64,000 nucleotides of DNA from Candidatus Siliceabacter maunaloa (GTDB lineage: Bacteria; Actinomycetota; Thermoleophilia; Solirubrobacterales; Solirubrobacteraceae). The translations under genes and the position numbers were made by a program. Of the stretch, positions 54,660 through 64,000 are shown one piece after another. The notes beneath the pieces were generated by a model, which saw nothing but the letters and a program-made list of their open reading frames with translations, made no database searches and was not told where the DNA came from. The stretch lies in contig JANDLV010000006.1 of the NCBI GenBank assembly GCA_024330185.1, positions 35,441 through 99,440 of the forward strand, given 5' to 3'. The stretch's first letter is position 1; each line of letters starts with the position of its first letter.

Positions 54660-56150
54660 TCAGGGCCAGTCCGGCTGCTGCGCAGCCAGCTCGAAGGCCC
54701 GCAGCACCGCGCGGGCCTTGGCCTGCGACTCGGCCTGCTCGAAGGCGGGCCGGGCGTCGGCCACGGTGCCGCCCCCGGCCTGGACGTGCGCCGTGCCGTC
54801 CTTGACCACGACGGTGCGGATGTGGATCGCGGTGTCCAGGTCCCCCGTGTAGGCCAGGTAGCCCACCGCACCGCCGTAGCCGCCGCGCTTGACGGGCTCC
54901 AGCTCGTCGATGATCTGCATCGCACGGACCTTGGGCGCGCCGCTCAGGGTGCCAGCGGGGAGGGTGGAGCGCAGCGCGTCCATCGCGCCGATCCCCTCGC
55001 GCAGGGTGCCCGAGACGCTGGAGACGATGTGCATCACGTGGGAGTAGCTCTCCACGGCCATGAGCGTGTCGACGTGCACGCTGGCGTACTCGCACACCCG
55101 CCCCAGGTCGTTGCGACCCAGGTCGACGAGCATGAGGTGCTCGGCGCGCTCCTTCTCGTCGGCCAGCAGCTCGGCGGCCAGCGCGGCGTCCTCCTCGAGC
55201 GTCGCCCCGCGGGGGCGGGTGCCGGCTACCGGCCGCGTGGACGCGCGGCGGCCGGTGACCGTGAGCAGCGGCTCGGGGCTCGCGCCGATGACCTGGAAGT
55301 CCATGAAGTCCAGGAAGTACATGTACGGGCTGGGGTTGACCACGCGCAGGCCCCGGTAGACCGAGAAGGGATCGAGATCCAGAGGCGCCGACCAGCGCTG
55401 GGAGGGCACGACCTGGTAGGCGTCGCCCGCCCGGATGTACTCCACGATGCGCTCGACCATGCCCTCGAAGCGCTCGGGAGGCATGTTGGACGTGAAGGTG
55501 GGCGGCTCGGTGGGCGGGCGGGTCCCGAGGTCGGGCACCGGGCCGGCGAGCAGGCGCCGGGCCTTGGCGATGGTGGCCAGCGCGTCGGCGTAGGAGGCCT
55601 CCACCCCGTCCTCGGCGTAGGCGTTGACGAGGATGGTGATGGTGTGCCTGAGGTGGTCGAAGACCACGAGGATGTCGCTGAGCATCAGCGCCATGTCTGG
55701 CAGCCCCAGCGTGTCGGGGTTGGGCTCGCCCAGGGGCTCGACGGTGCGCACGAGGTCGTAGCCGAAGTAGCCCACGGCGCCGCCGGCGAACGGCGGCAGG
55801 TCGGGCAGCGGGGCCTGGCGGAAGCGGGTGACCTGCGCCTCGGCGAGGGCGTAGGGATCGCCGCCCTCGGCCAGCGACCAGCGCAGCACGCTGCGGGGCC
55901 GTACGCCGATGAACGAGTAGCGCCCGACCTGCTGGCCGCGCTCGGCCGACTCGAGCAGGAAGGCCGGGTGCTCCGGGGTGCGCCCGCGCAGCTTGAGGAA
56001 GGCCGAGACGAGGGTCTCGGTGTCGTCGATGAACGTGTGACGCAGCGGGACGAGGTTGTGCTCGCGCGCGAGCGCGCGAGCGTCGTCGAGGGACGGCTCG
56101 ACGTGCAGGGACGCCGTCCCACCCGCCCTCGCCGAGGCCGCCACCCTCAC
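54660..56150 (-). CDS. trpE: Anthranilate synthase component I
   Basis: Makes anthranilate from chorismate. The 496-residue protein has the Trp feedback site [20 protein letters not shown], then the chorismate domain with [96 protein letters not shown] and a [14 protein letters not shown] end. GTG 56150 overlaps the hisIE stop (GTGA); the Arg/Ala-rich frame further upstream is hisIE antiframe. It is separated from trpG by the vapBC pair. Confidence 0.95.
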   Translation of the reverse strand: MRVAASARAGGTASLHVEPSLDDARALAREHNLVPLRHTFIDDTETLVSAFLKLRGRTPEHPAFLLESAERGQQVGRYSFIGVRPRSVLRWSLAEGGDPYALAEAQVTRFRQAPLPDLPPFAGGAVGYFGYDLVRTVEPLGEPNPDTLGLPDMALMLSDILVVFDHLRHTITILVNAYAEDGVEASYADALATIAKARRLLAGPVPDLGTRPPTEPPTFTSNMPPERFEGMVERIVEYIRAGDAYQVVPSQRWSAPLDLDPFSVYRGLRVVNPSPYMYFLDFMDFQVIGASPEPLLTVTGRRASTRPVAGTRPRGATLEEDAALAAELLADEKERAEHLMLVDLGRNDLGRVCEYASVHVDTLMAVESYSHVMHIVSSVSGTLREGIGAMDALRSTLPAGTLSGAPKVRAMQIIDELEPVKRGGYGGAVGYLAYTGDLDTAIHIRTVVVKDGTAHVQAGGGTVADARPAFEQAESQAKARAVLRAFELAAQQPDWP

Positions 56151-56743
56151 CGCCGCCGCGCGGCGAGCACGGCCCCCGCGTCGCCCAGCGCGCGGTCGCG
56201 CCCCCGCAGCAGCACCAGCAGGTGGTAGAGCAGGTCGGCGGCCTCCTCGTCGACGCGCTCGTCGCTCTCCTCGCGCGCCGCGCGGGCCACCTCCTCGGCC
56301 TCCTCCTCGACCTTGGCCCCGGTCAGCTCCGGGTCGTCGAGGAGGTCCAGCGTGTAGGAGCCCTCGGGCCGCTGCGCCTGGCGCGCGCGCAGCGTGCGCT
56401 CCAGCGCGGGAAGCGCCTCGTGGGGCGCCGGGCGCTCCAGCTCGCCGTTGTGAAAGCACGTGCGCGCGCCGGTGTGGCACGCCGGCCCGGCGGGCTCCAC
56501 CAGCGCCAGCAGGGCATCCCGGTCGCAGTCCAGGCGCAGGGCGCGCACCGTCTGGGTGTTGCCCGACGTCGCGCCCTTGTGCCACAGCTCCTGTCGCGAG
56601 CGGCTGTAGAGGTGCAGTTCCCCGGTGGCGCGCGTGCGCTCGACAGCCTCCGCGTTGGAGTAGGCCAGCGTCAGCACCTCGCCGCTGGCCCAGTCCTGGA
56701 CGATGACCGGCACCAGGCCCTGGGAGTCGAAGCGGATCTCCAT
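56147..56743 (-). CDS. hisIE: Bifunctional phosphoribosyl-AMP cyclohydrolase / phosphoribosyl-ATP pyrophosphatase
   Basis: Steps 2 and 3 of histidine synthesis in one 198-residue protein. The HisI part has [18 protein letters not shown], the metal motif [10 protein letters not shown] and [12 protein letters not shown]; the HisE part has the four-helix MazG-like pattern [16 protein letters not shown]...[18 protein letters not shown]. HisI-HisE fusions are less usual in actinobacteria, where the two are often separate. ATG 56743; 19 nt after era. The link to trpE by overlap couples two amino-acid pathways that draw on PRPP. Confidence 0.94.
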   Translation of the reverse strand: MEIRFDSQGLVPVIVQDWASGEVLTLAYSNAEAVERTRATGELHLYSRSRQELWHKGATSGNTQTVRALRLDCDRDALLALVEPAGPACHTGARTCFHNGELERPAPHEALPALERTLRARQAQRPEGSYTLDLLDDPELTGAKVEEEAEEVARAAREESDERVDEEAADLLYHLLVLLRGRDRALGDAGAVLAARRR

Positions 56744-56762
56744 GGGCGGGAGGCTATCCGCC

Positions 56763-57665
56763 CTACTCGATCCCCAGGCGGTCGAGCAGGCTCTCGTCGG
56801 CGCGCCAGCCGCGGCGGACGCGGACGGCGAGGTCGAGATGGACGCGGGTGCCCAGGATCCTTTGCAGCTCGCGGCGCGCGGCGGTGCCCACGGCCTTGAC
56901 CATATGCCCGTGGGCGCCTATGAGGATGCCCTTCTGGGACTCGGTCTCGACCCAGATCAGGGCCCGGACGGTGGTGAGGTCCTCGCTGGTGCGCTCCAGG
57001 TCGTTGACGACGACCTCGACCGAGTGGGGCACCTCCTGGAAGGTGCGCCGCAGCACCTGCTCGCGCACGAGCTCGGCCAGCTCGACGGTCAGGGGCTGGT
57101 CGGTGACGTCGCCGGGCTCGTAGAGGAACGGGCTCTCGGGAAGCAGCCCGGTGAGGTGCTCGACGAGCGGGCCCACGCCGCGGCCGGTGCGCGCGGAGAC
57201 GGGGAAGACCTCGGCGCCCTCCAGGCCGAGCTGCTCGGTGGCCTCGAGGGCGAGCAGGACGCGGTCGCCGCCCCCGCGCGCCCCACGGTCGAGGCGATCT
57301 ACCTTGTTGACGGCGACGATCAGCGGCACGGTCGCATCGCGCAGCAGGCCGGCCAGGAAGCGATCGCCCGGGCCGACGCCCTGCTCCCCGTTGACCACCA
57401 GCAGCGCGCCGTCGGCCTCGCCCAGCTCGCGCTCCACCCGGGCCTGCATACGCGCGGTGAGCGCGTCGCGGGGGCGCTGGGAGCCGGGCAGGTCGACGAG
57501 GATGAGCTGCCAGTCGGGGCCCGTGGCCACGCCGCGCGCGGCGCGCCGGGTGGTCTGGGGCTTGTCGGAGACGATGGCCACCTTCTGGCCGACGATCGCG
57601 TTGACCAGCGTGGACTTGCCGACGTTGGGCCGCCCGGCCAGGGCGATGAAGCCCGCGCGGGTCAC
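56763..57665 (-). CDS. era: GTPase Era
   Basis: Ribosome-maturation GTPase (16S rRNA 3' end). The 300-residue protein has G1 [18 protein letters not shown]2 region [12 protein letters not shown]3 [10 protein letters not shown] (usual DTPG is DLPG here), G4 [10 protein letters not shown]5 PVSARTGRG, and the KH domain [23 protein letters not shown] 57665 starts right at the G1 strand; the frame upstream is ybeY antiframe. 7 nt separate it from ybeY. Confidence 0.95.
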   Translation of the reverse strand: MTRAGFIALAGRPNVGKSTLVNAIVGQKVAIVSDKPQTTRRAARGVATGPDWQLILVDLPGSQRPRDALTARMQARVERELGEADGALLVVNGEQGVGPGDRFLAGLLRDATVPLIVAVNKVDRLDRGARGGGDRVLLALEATEQLGLEGAEVFPVSARTGRGVGPLVEHLTGLLPESPFLYEPGDVTDQPLTVELAELVREQVLRRTFQEVPHSVEVVVNDLERTSEDLTTVRALIWVETESQKGILIGAHGHMVKAVGTAARRELQRILGTRVHLDLAVRVRRGWRADESLLDRLGIE

Positions 57666-57672
57666 CGGTCGG

Positions 57673-58047
57673 TCACCAGCCCAGCAGCTCGGCCTGCAGG
57701 GCGAGCATCTCACCGTCGTCGTCCTCGTGGTCCATCCCCACCAGGTGCAGCGCGCCGTGCACGACGGCCTCGCGCAGGTCCTCGGTGTGCGGGGGACAGA
57801 TGACGATGTCGCCCAGCTCGCGAGGGCCCGCCACGGGCCCGGCGCCGTCGACGGGGAAGGAGAGCACGTCGGTCGGCCCCTCCTTGTCGCGGTGGCGGGC
57901 GTTGAGCGCCACGATCTCGCCCGGCTCGACGAAGCTCACCGCGACGTGTCCCTCCTGGACCCCGGCGCTGGCCAGCGCCATGCCCACGAGGCGCTCGACC
58001 TCGGCGCGCGGCAGCGCCGCGTCCCCGGAGAGGTCGAGCTCGATCAA
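57673..58047 (-). CDS. ybeY: Endoribonuclease YbeY
   Basis: Single-strand endoribonuclease for 16S rRNA 3'-end processing and ribosome quality control. The 124-residue protein ends with the zinc motif VVHGALHLVGMDHEDDDGEM (HxxxHxxxxxH). The upstream strand TDVLSFPVDG is also typical. TTG 58047 is chosen: it overlaps the phoH stop (TTGA) and begins LIELDLSGD. phoH-ybeY-era is a widely conserved order. Confidence 0.93.
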   Translation of the reverse strand: MIELDLSGDAALPRAEVERLVGMALASAGVQEGHVAVSFVEPGEIVALNARHRDKEGPTDVLSFPVDGAGPVAGPRELGDIVICPPHTEDLREAVVHGALHLVGMDHEDDDGEMLALQAELLGW

Positions 58048-60098
58048 GCGCGCCGGCGCTCGGCCGGGCGCAGGTCGGGCGCGCTGCGCTCCTGGTGCTC
58101 GGCGTAGGCCTCCACGATGCGCTGCACGAGGCGGTGGCGCACCACGTCCTCGCCGCCGAAGCGCACGAAGTCCACGCCTTCCAGGCCCTCCAGGATCTCG
58201 GCCACGGTGACCAGGCCGGAGCGCTGGTCGCGCGGCAGGTCGATCTGCGTGACGTCGCCGGTGATGACCATCCTGGAGCCGAAGCCCAGGCGCGTGAGGA
58301 TCATCTTCATCTGCTCGGGCGTGGTGTTCTGGGCCTCGTCGAGGATGATGAAGCTGTCGTTGAGCGTGTTGTGCGTGACCAGGAAGTCGTCGGTCACGTA
58401 GAGGGAGTCGGCTGCGGCAACCTGGATGCAGACCGTCTCGGCCTCGCCCACGGGCTCGATGCTCTCGACGAAGCGCATCGGCCGACCGCCGCCGTGCTCG
58501 CGGAAGGTCTCGACCTTGCGGCGCAGGCGAAAGGGCTCGATGCCCGGCGGAAGCCGGATGTCGAGGGTGTGGGCATCGGATCGATGGTGGACCTCCCGCG
58601 CTCGTGCGCGTCCCGGCCGTCGACCCTCTGCCTGTCGCGTGCGCGAGTAGGCGACCCCACCGAGCGAACGCACGATCCACACGACGTCGTCGCGCAAGCG
58701 TGGCGAGCACGTCGTGTAGTGGATCCGGCAGGTACGCCCCCGCTGCGTGACAGGTCCACCGTCGGAGTCGAGCAGTCCCTGGAGGACCGCGATCCGTGCG
58801 GCCACGCTGTTGTAGAGATAACGCGGCGGGATGAACTTCGTCGCCGAGCGCGTACCGGCAAGGTCCAACTCGCGTAGCGCCTCGGTCACCGGATTGGCGA
58901 CGATCACCCCTCCACGGCGGCCCTCCTGGTTGCGCAGCACGTAGTCGATGTCCGTCTTGCGCGTCAGCTCGATCCCCTCGAGCGAAGCATCAAGCGCATC
59001 CGCGAGCTCCGGATCGGCAGTGGTGAACGTGGGAGTCGTTCTCGCGGTGAGGCAGCCGTCGCCGAGCAAGAGGCCCAGCGCGTAGGGATCGAGCGGCACA
59101 TCCTGGGCCTCGAGCTCCACCGGCGCGCTCACGAGCGGGAGCTCGAAGCGGTGCTGATGGTGGGAGCGCAGGCGACCGATCATCGCGTCGGTGCGCAAAG
59201 TGCGCCAGGCCTTGCCGCGCTGGCGATCTTCCGGTGTGCGCACCGTCCACAGGTGCTCCGCGCAGCATTCGGTCGAGGCACCGTCCTGCGAGCGGACCCT
59301 GACGACGTCGCGTCGCCCCTGCGGGAAGACCGCGATGACCGGCGTTGGACACCCATCCGAACCGGTCACCAGGTCGCCCACCCGCAGGGAGCCGATCGAC
59401 CGCGGTCCGGACGGCGTCAGCACCTGACGTTGGATCGGCTGCGCGCGCCCGCGCATGAAGGCCAGCGGCGCGACCTCGATGACTCCGCGCTCCAGATGGC
59501 TGGCCACGCGCTCGGGCTCGAGCATGTCGTGCAGGGCGTCGAAGAGGGGGCGGAGGTAGGGGTCGATCTTGGCCATGAGGTCGCCGGGGAGGAAGCCCAG
59601 GCGCTCGCCGGCCTCGACGGCGGGGCGGGTGAGGATGATGCGGTTGACCTCGCGGCGGCTCAGCGCGGCGGCGGCCAGCGCGACGGCCAGGAAGGTCTTG
59701 CCCGTGCCGGCGGGGCCGATGGCGAAGGTGATCGTGTTGCGCCGGATGGAGTCGACGTAGGCCTTCTGGTTGACCGTCTTGGGCGCGACCTTGGTCGAGC
59801 GGTGGCGCCAGACGACGTCGTCGAGCACCTCGGCGGGGGAGCGGTGGGCGTCCAGCGCGCCGGTCACCGCGGCGATCGTCCCCGGCGCGACCTCGTGTCC
59901 CTGCTCGACCAGCTCACCGAGCTCGTGCACCACGGTCGCCGCCGCATCGACGGCCTCCTCCTCGCCCTCGAGGGTGAGCACGTTGCCGCGGAGGTACACG
60001 TCGCACGCCACGTGCCCCTCCAGCGCGCGCAGGATGGCGTCCTGGCTGCCGGCCAGGGCGGAGGCGACCTCGTTGGAGAGCTCGATCCGGCGGCGCAC
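58044..60098 (-). CDS. phoH: PhoH-family ATPase, interrupted by an intein
   Basis: A 684-residue precursor. The host protein is a PhoH-like (PhoL/YbeZ) ATPase of about 325 residues: N-terminal part with [19 protein letters not shown], Walker [16 protein letters not shown] (128-135 core), [17 protein letters not shown], then, after the intein, Walker [21 protein letters not shown] and [12 protein letters not shown]. PhoH works with YbeY in RNA metabolism. An intein of 359 residues sits between Arg218 and Thr578, so the ATPase is only complete after splicing. GTG start shares one base with the yqeY stop. Confidence 0.95.
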   Translation of the reverse strand: MRRRIELSNEVASALAGSQDAILRALEGHVACDVYLRGNVLTLEGEEEAVDAAATVVHELGELVEQGHEVAPGTIAAVTGALDAHRSPAEVLDDVVWRHRSTKVAPKTVNQKAYVDSIRRNTITFAIGPAGTGKTFLAVALAAAALSRREVNRIILTRPAVEAGERLGFLPGDLMAKIDPYLRPLFDALHDMLEPERVASHLERGVIEVAPLAFMRGRAQPIQRQVLTPSGPRSIGSLRVGDLVTGSDGCPTPVIAVFPQGRRDVVRVRSQDGASTECCAEHLWTVRTPEDRQRGKAWRTLRTDAMIGRLRSHHQHRFELPLVSAPVELEAQDVPLDPYALGLLLGDGCLTARTTPTFTTADPELADALDASLEGIELTRKTDIDYVLRNQEGRRGGVIVANPVTEALRELDLAGTRSATKFIPPRYLYNSVAARIAVLQGLLDSDGGPVTQRGRTCRIHYTTCSPRLRDDVVWIVRSLGGVAYSRTRQAEGRRPGRARAREVHHRSDAHTLDIRLPPGIEPFRLRRKVETFREHGGGRPMRFVESIEPVGEAETVCIQVAAADSLYVTDDFLVTHNTLNDSFIILDEAQNTTPEQMKMILTRLGFGSRMVITGDVTQIDLPRDQRSGLVTVAEILEGLEGVDFVRFGGEDVVRHRLVQRIVEAYAEHQERSAPDLRPAERRRA
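58368..59444 (-). other. Intein in PhoH: class 3 (WCT motif) with LAGLIDADG homing endonuclease
   Basis: Residues 219-577 of the PhoH precursor. It starts with Ala ([20 protein letters not shown]), not Cys or Ser. Block B is [12 protein letters not shown] with Trp284 at the twelfth position; block F is ETVCIQV with Cys557 where other inteins have Asp; block G is FLVTHN with Thr575 before the final His-Asn. Trp-Cys-Thr at these places with no N-terminal nucleophile defines class 3 inteins. The +1 residue is Thr578. [10 protein letters not shown] (342-350) and LLDSDGG (442-448) are the two LAGLIDADG motifs, though both are a little degenerate. It is inserted a few residues before Walker B. Confidence 0.9.
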
Positions 60099-60529
60099 TA
60101 GGCGCTCAGCGCCTCCTTGACGCGTGCGGACACGCGCTTGCCGTCGGCGCGGCCCGCGACGGCGGGCATCGCGGCCTTCATGACCACTCCCATGTCGCGC
60201 GGCGAGCCGGCGCCCGACTCGGCGATCGCCGTGTCCACGATGGCGGCCAGCTCGTCGTCGGAGAGCTCGGCGGGCAGGTAGGCCTCGATCACCGCGGCCT
60301 CGGCCTCCTCGGCCTGGGCCAGCTCGGGCCGCCCGCCATCCCGGAAGGCGGTCGCGGCGTCGCCACGGCGCTTGCGCTCGCGACGCAGGACGGCGACCTC
60401 GTCGCCCTCGCCGTCCTTCTGATCACGCTGCAGCTCGGACAGGACGAGGCGCAGGGCCTGAACCCGCTCGCGCTCCCCGGCCTTCATGGCCGCCGTGATG
60501 TCGCCCTTGATGCTGTCGGCGATGCTCAT
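60098..60529 (-). CDS. yqeY: GatB/YqeY-domain protein
   Basis: A 143-residue helical protein of the GatB/YqeY family: SIKGDITAAMKAGERERVQA, LRLVLSELQRDQKD, EAYLPAELSDDEL and DMGVVMKAAMPAVAGRADGK. The C-terminal part matches the tRNA-binding tail of GatB, but the exact role is unknown. ATG 60529; next to phoH with a 1-nt overlap. Confidence 0.92.
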   Translation of the reverse strand: MSIADSIKGDITAAMKAGERERVQALRLVLSELQRDQKDGEGDEVAVLRRERKRRGDAATAFRDGGRPELAQAEEAEAAVIEAYLPAELSDDELAAIVDTAIAESGAGSPRDMGVVMKAAMPAVAGRADGKRVSARVKEALSA

Positions 60530-60537
60530 CTGAGGGT

Positions 60538-61900
60538 TCAGTCTAGGCCCGCACCCGGCTGGCTCCCCGGTGGGGCGGCGTCGGCGCCGGTGCCCCCGGC
60601 GCTCTGGGCCTGCAACTCCCCGGCCAGCGAGGGCGGCTGGCCGAGCTGGCCCAGCTCGGCGGTGTCACGGCCGAAGAGCAGGCCCACGTTCCAGTCGGCC
60701 AGCAGCCGCCAGCGGCGCCCCATGCCCGGCATCATGGCCAGGTGGTAGGTGCGGGTGAGCAGGAAGGCGGGCAGCCCGCGCCAGCGGATGCCCATGGTCG
60801 CGGCGACGGCCTCGCGACGGCCCAGCTCGGCGAAGAAGCCCTTGGTCTTGTAGCGGAAGGGGCGCACACGGCCCGTGCCGATGCTCGCGGCCACGTTGCG
60901 GGCGGCCAGGCGCCCCTGGCGCAGGGCGTGCTGGGCGGTGGGAGGCGCCGGCCGCCTCCCCTTGTGGGCCGGGTCGGGGACCGCGGCCCCATCGCCGACC
61001 GCCCACACGTTGGCGTGGCCCTCGACACGCAGGTGGCGATCCACCCGCAGTCGCCCGCCCTCGTCGACGGGCAGACCCAGTCGCGCGATGATCGGATGGG
61101 GCCTGACGCCCGCCGTCCACACCAGCGTGCGGGTGGGCACGAGCTCACCGCCGGCCAGCGTGACCGAGCGGGCGGTGACCTCCTCGATGGTCGTCGAGGT
61201 GCGCACCTCGATGCCCCGGCCGCGCAGCTCGCGGGCCGCGTGCTCGCCCAGCTGCGATGCGGCCTCCTGCATCACGCGGTCCTTGGCCTCGACGAGGATC
61301 CAGCGCATCCCGGTCACCGCGCAGCGGGGGTAGAGGTCGAGCACGTCGGCGGCGAAGTCCTGCAACTCGGCAAGGCCCTCGACGCCGGCGTAGCCCGCGC
61401 CGACGACGACGAAGGTGAGGTACTCGCGCCGGCGAGCGGGGTCGTCCAGGGTCTCGGCCAGCTCGAGCGACCGGATGAGCCGGTTGCGCAGCGCGATGGC
61501 CTGGGGCAACGACTTGAAGCCGATGCCGTGCTCGGCCAGGCCGGGGATGGGCAGCGTGCGCGAAACGGACCCCAGCGCGACGATCAGGTGGTCGTAGGCG
61601 AGCTCCTCGACGTGGCCCTCGTGGGACTGGACCCTGACGCAGTTGCGCTGCGGCTCCGCGTCGACGACGGTGCCCAGGCGCCAGGTCGGTCCTGTTGAGG
61701 TGCTCGCGCAGCGGGACGACGACGTGACGCGGTTCCAACGAGCCGCCCGCCGCGCCTGGCAGCAGCGGCGTGTAGAGCATGAAGTTGACGTCGTTGACCA
61801 GCGTGACCCGGGCACTGTGAGGCGCCAGGCGGCGCTCCAGGGTGCGCGCGGCGTACAGGCCGCCGAAGCCCCCGCCGGCGATGACGATGTGCCAGGCCAT
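60538..61900 (-). pseudogene. Type II NADH dehydrogenase (NDH-2-like), frameshifted
   Basis: Two frames together give a full-length (about 453-residue) flavoprotein. From ATG 61900: IVIAGGGFGGLYAARTLERR (FAD motif) to VVVPLREHLNRTDL. Then the frame moves and continues WRLGTVVDAEPQ, DHLIVALGSVSRT, TFVVVGAGYAGVEGLAEL (NADH motif), LVWTAGVRPHPI, VWAVGDGAAV, ending near YHLAMMPGMGRRWRLLADWN, a membrane-edge amphipathic tail. The switch is at about 61678-61686; taking one G out of CTGGCG restores LRLGTVVD. It is either a real single-base insertion or a sequencing/assembly error. NDH-2 passes electrons from NADH to quinone. Confidence 0.85.
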
Positions 61901-61913
61901 GGTCGGGGCGAGG

Positions 61914-62732
61914 CTACCCGGGGCGGCGGAGGAGGAGCGCGGCCCAGGTGTCGGTCTCTTTGCGGGCGTGTTCCTCGAAACCGTGTCGTTGCGCGAACGC
62001 CTGCGCCACCTCGTCGGCCTCGGTTGTGAGGAGGCCTGAGGCGATCAGTACGTTCGGGGTCGGTACTGCGAAACCGGTCCGGGCTGCATCGAGGAGGAGT
62101 GGGCATAGGAGGTTGGCCAGCGTGGTCGGTGCGCTCGGGGCCGGTCCGTCGCGCAGGAGGTCGAAGCGGGTGGCCTGGACCATCGTTCCGTTGGCCCGGG
62201 CGTTGGCATGGGTGGCCTCGATCGACTGCTGTTCATGGTCGATGCCGTGGACGGGGCCGAAGCCGAGCTTCGCGGCGGCCACGGCCAGGACGCCAGAGCC
62301 GCAGCCCAGGTCCATCAGCGGGCCGTCGGGCTCCAGTTGCAGTAGGAGCTCCAGGCACAGCCGCGTGGTGTCGTGCGCTCCCGTGCCGAAGGCCTGGCCG
62401 GGGTCGATGACCACCTCGATCAGGTCGTCGCGCGCGGGCGCCCACGGCGGTCTGATGTGCAGCCGCTCGCCGATGACCACCGGCTGGTGGAAGGCGCGCC
62501 AGCGGTCGGCCCAGTCGTCGTCCACGGTGGTGGTGACCACCTCCACCAGCGCACCGCCTACCGCCGCCTCGACATCGGGTAGCGCCGGCAGCTCGCCCGG
62601 CGCTCCGTAGACCGCGTACTCCACACGGTCGCCAAGGTCGATCTCCTCCACCCCGCCCGGCGCGAGCGTCAGCAGCTCTGCCAGCGCGACCTCGGCCTCC
62701 TCCCGCCGAACCCGAATCGCCAGGCGGATCAT
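61914..62732 (-). CDS. prmA: Ribosomal protein L11 methyltransferase
   Basis: Adds methyl groups to ribosomal protein L11. The 272-residue protein has the N-terminal substrate domain (DDWADRWRAFHQPVVIGERL) and the SAM domain with PGQAFGTGAHDTTRLCLELL, the glycine loop LMDLGCGSGVLAVAAAKLG, HGIDHEQQSIEATHANARAN and ANLLCPLLLDAA (the NPPY-like position reads NLLC). ATG 62732. It starts the 18-kb minus-strand run. Upstream is a big palindrome and decayed DNA. Confidence 0.93.
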   Translation of the reverse strand: MIRLAIRVRREEAEVALAELLTLAPGGVEEIDLGDRVEYAVYGAPGELPALPDVEAAVGGALVEVVTTTVDDDWADRWRAFHQPVVIGERLHIRPPWAPARDDLIEVVIDPGQAFGTGAHDTTRLCLELLLQLEPDGPLMDLGCGSGVLAVAAAKLGFGPVHGIDHEQQSIEATHANARANGTMVQATRFDLLRDGPAPSAPTTLANLLCPLLLDAARTGFAVPTPNVLIASGLLTTEADEVAQAFAQRHGFEEHARKETDTWAALLLRRPG

Positions 62733-62772
62733 GAGCGCCGACGCGCTAGATCGGCGCCCGAGGGGGGCGAAC

Positions 62773-62831
62773 CGAGGGCGCTGGGCGCCTTGTCGTCCAT
62801 ATGGGACGACAACCCGCCCAGCGCTCCCTCG
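62773..62831. repeat. Large near-perfect palindrome (about 25 paired bases per arm)
   Basis: CGAGGGCGCTGGGCG...TTGTCGTCC, a central ATAT, then GGGACGACAA and CCGCCCAGCGCTCCCTCG. Arms pair over about 25 positions with two small bulges and one 2-nt mismatch. It lies 41 nt upstream of prmA and spans the ATG (62801) of an AbiEi/DUF559-like remnant. Its GTCGTCC/GGGACGAC heart is shared with the trpC-trpF palindrome. It could be a terminator, a recombination site or the operator of the broken gene. Confidence 0.7.
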
Positions 62832-62928
62832 AAGCCGAGATTGCCGCGTTCATGGCAGCCACGACGGGGTGGCAAGCCGCCAAGAGCTCCAGGCCCTGGG
62901 CCTGGACCGTGAGGCGATCAGCAAGCGC
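62801..62928 (+). pseudogene. Remnant of an AbiEi/DUF559-type N-terminal winged-helix
   Basis: ATG 62801 starts MGRQPAQRSLEAEIAAF; after a frame change near 62853, SHDGVASRQELQALGLDREA then ISKR follows. HxGVxxxxxLxxLGLxxxAIxxR is the pattern that opens AbiEi-type antitoxins and DUF559 proteins. Nothing of the rest of such a protein remains: the text turns at once into adenosylhomocysteinase-like sequence. The two frames and missing body mark it as broken. Confidence 0.5.
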
Positions 62929-63980
62929 GCGTGCAAGGCGGAGGACTTCGACCTCGTTGCAGTCATCGCGATCCCATATTCGTTCAGCTCGACGGCGCGT
63001 GCGAAGCTCGCGGGGCTGGATGTGATCGTGCCTTCTGACACACACGCTGTGGAGCGAGAGCTGCTCGCTTTGGCATTGGCCCGAGAGGAGCTCGGCGCTC
63101 CGTATCTCGTACAAGAGGTGGGAGGGTATCTCGCGCCGGCGTTGAGGCGGACTATCGCTTCGAGCATCTCCTCGGGACCGTGGACGACACTCGTCAAGGT
63201 CATTGGCGCTATCGGGCGTTGGGAGACTCGTTGCCTCTTCCGGTCATGTCGGTAGCCGAGAGCCCACTCAAGGCGCTCGAACATCATCAAATTGGCCGTG
63301 CCATCGTGTTCTCGCTCGAACGTCAGGTGCGGCAGCACTTCTACCGCTCGCTCAGTGGCGAGTCGGTCGCGGTTATCGGCTTCGGAGACATCGGCTCGGC
63401 GGCGGCGCGCGCTCTTCAAGGCCGCCTGGCTCACGTGATCGTCTACGACGTAGACCCGGTGCGCCAAGCCTCCGCGTGGCTACAGGGCTTTCGCGTCGGC
63501 AGACTGGTCGAGGCTATCAGCACGTCGAATCTGATCTTGGGCTGCAGCGGATCCCGATCTCTCCCGCGCGAGGTGTTTCGGCACGCACCGGACGGCGCAG
63601 TTTTCGCGAGCGGCAGCTCAAAGCAGGTGGAGATCGACGTCGACTTCTTCGCCGAAGTCTTCGTCGAAGCGCTTTCAGGTCATGTGGAAGGCGATCTGCT
63701 GGTGCGGGAGCATGACGGCCGCCGGCTGTTCCTCCTCAACGAGGGGAAGCCAATAAATTTCGTGGACGGCAGCGCGATCGGTTCCACCTTGGACCTCGTC
63801 TACACCGAGCTCTATGCGTGTACTGATGCGCTCGCGCAAGGCTCGGTTGACGGTCGCGGTCTGCTGGATCTGTCCATGCCCGAGCGCCGAAAGATCACGC
63901 AGATCTGGCTCGACCTGTACGCGGAGCCGCATCGCCCGAATCTGAGTGGAGATATACCCAGATGTTGTGGATGGGCTTGA
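62929..63980 (+). pseudogene. Adenosylhomocysteinase-like NAD-binding protein, N-terminally truncated and frameshifted
   Basis: In one frame: DFDLVAVIAIPYSFSSTARA to APYLVQEVGGYLAPALR; then after a shift near 63125-63145 another frame reads DYRFEHLLGTVDDTRQGHWR, AESPLKALEHHQIGRAIVFS, the NAD motif ESVAVIGFGDIGSAAARALQ, LILGCSGSRSLPREVF, and LFLLNEGKPINFVDGSAIGS up to a TGA at 63978-63980. Order and motifs match S-adenosylhomocysteine-hydrolase-like proteins (ExGGY, HW, GxGxxG, NEGxxxN). The true N-terminus is replaced by the DUF559 remnant. Base composition is clearly less GC-rich than prmA and codon use differs, pointing to acquired DNA. The last 20 nt of the window hold nothing recognisable. 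Confidence 0.6.
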
Positions 63981-64000
63981 GAACGAAGGCGGCGTACCTT

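Overview
The window is chromosomal DNA of a very GC-rich actinobacterium. A 5'-truncated F420-dependent oxidoreductase, many GTG/TTG starts, dense stop/start overlaps, a consensus GAAC-N4-GTTC LexA box and an operator-like Zur locus all fit Actinomycetota. The gene content looks like class Thermoleophilia (Solirubrobacterales type), but that placement is inference. No rRNA, tRNA, insertion sequence, prophage or CRISPR array was recognised.

Layout. 1-4.5 kb: F420 oxidoreductase, uracil-DNA glycosylase, then panC-panD-panB and a DUF47 gene; panC carries the amputated start of a Rossmann/DUF2520 gene fused in frame. 4.5-7 kb: a repeat element, an acyltransferase, an MNT/HEPN (MntA-HepT) toxin-antitoxin pair with a leaderless promoter, and DUF4265. 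7-17.3 kb: uvrA (LexA box) and uvrB flank a DivIVA-like protein and a four-gene cassette on the minus strand: stand-alone I9-like prodomain, subtilisin-like protease with a Lys/Glu-rich tail, a degenerate ATP-grasp protein and an intact ATP-grasp protein. 17.3-22.2 kb: divergent secreted nuclease and 5'-nucleotidase. 22.2-30.1 kb: housekeeping genes (transglycosylase, coaE, rpsA, reductase, mreB, polA). 30.2-38 kb: metal handling (zinc ABC transporter, His-rich peptide, Zur, NicO-type transporter, TPR, DUF4331). 38-44.7 kb: beta-propeller, solute-binding lipoprotein, epimerase and livHMGF. From 44.7 to 62.7 kb every gene is on the minus strand: three amino-acid-type binding lipoproteins, a tiny membrane protein, trpA-B-F-C-D-G, a VapBC-type pair, trpE, hisIE, era, ybeY, phoH (with an intein), yqeY, a frameshifted NADH dehydrogenase and prmA. 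The last 1.2 kb is less GC-rich decayed DNA joining an AbiEi/DUF559-like remnant to an adenosylhomocysteinase-like remnant.

The most notable items are: (1) a previously unnamed composite repeat seen at three places, filling the gap between convergent genes twice and lying inside a coding frame once; (2) a class 3 (WCT-motif) intein between Walker A and Walker B of PhoH; (3) a toxin-antitoxin pair wired into the trp operon by 4-nt overlaps; (4) the protease/double ATP-grasp cassette, a candidate protein- or peptide-modification system; (5) in-frame remnants and frameshifts (DUF2520-panC, NDH-2, DUF559/AHCY). All functional statements are based on reading the sequence and on family knowledge; no database search was run.
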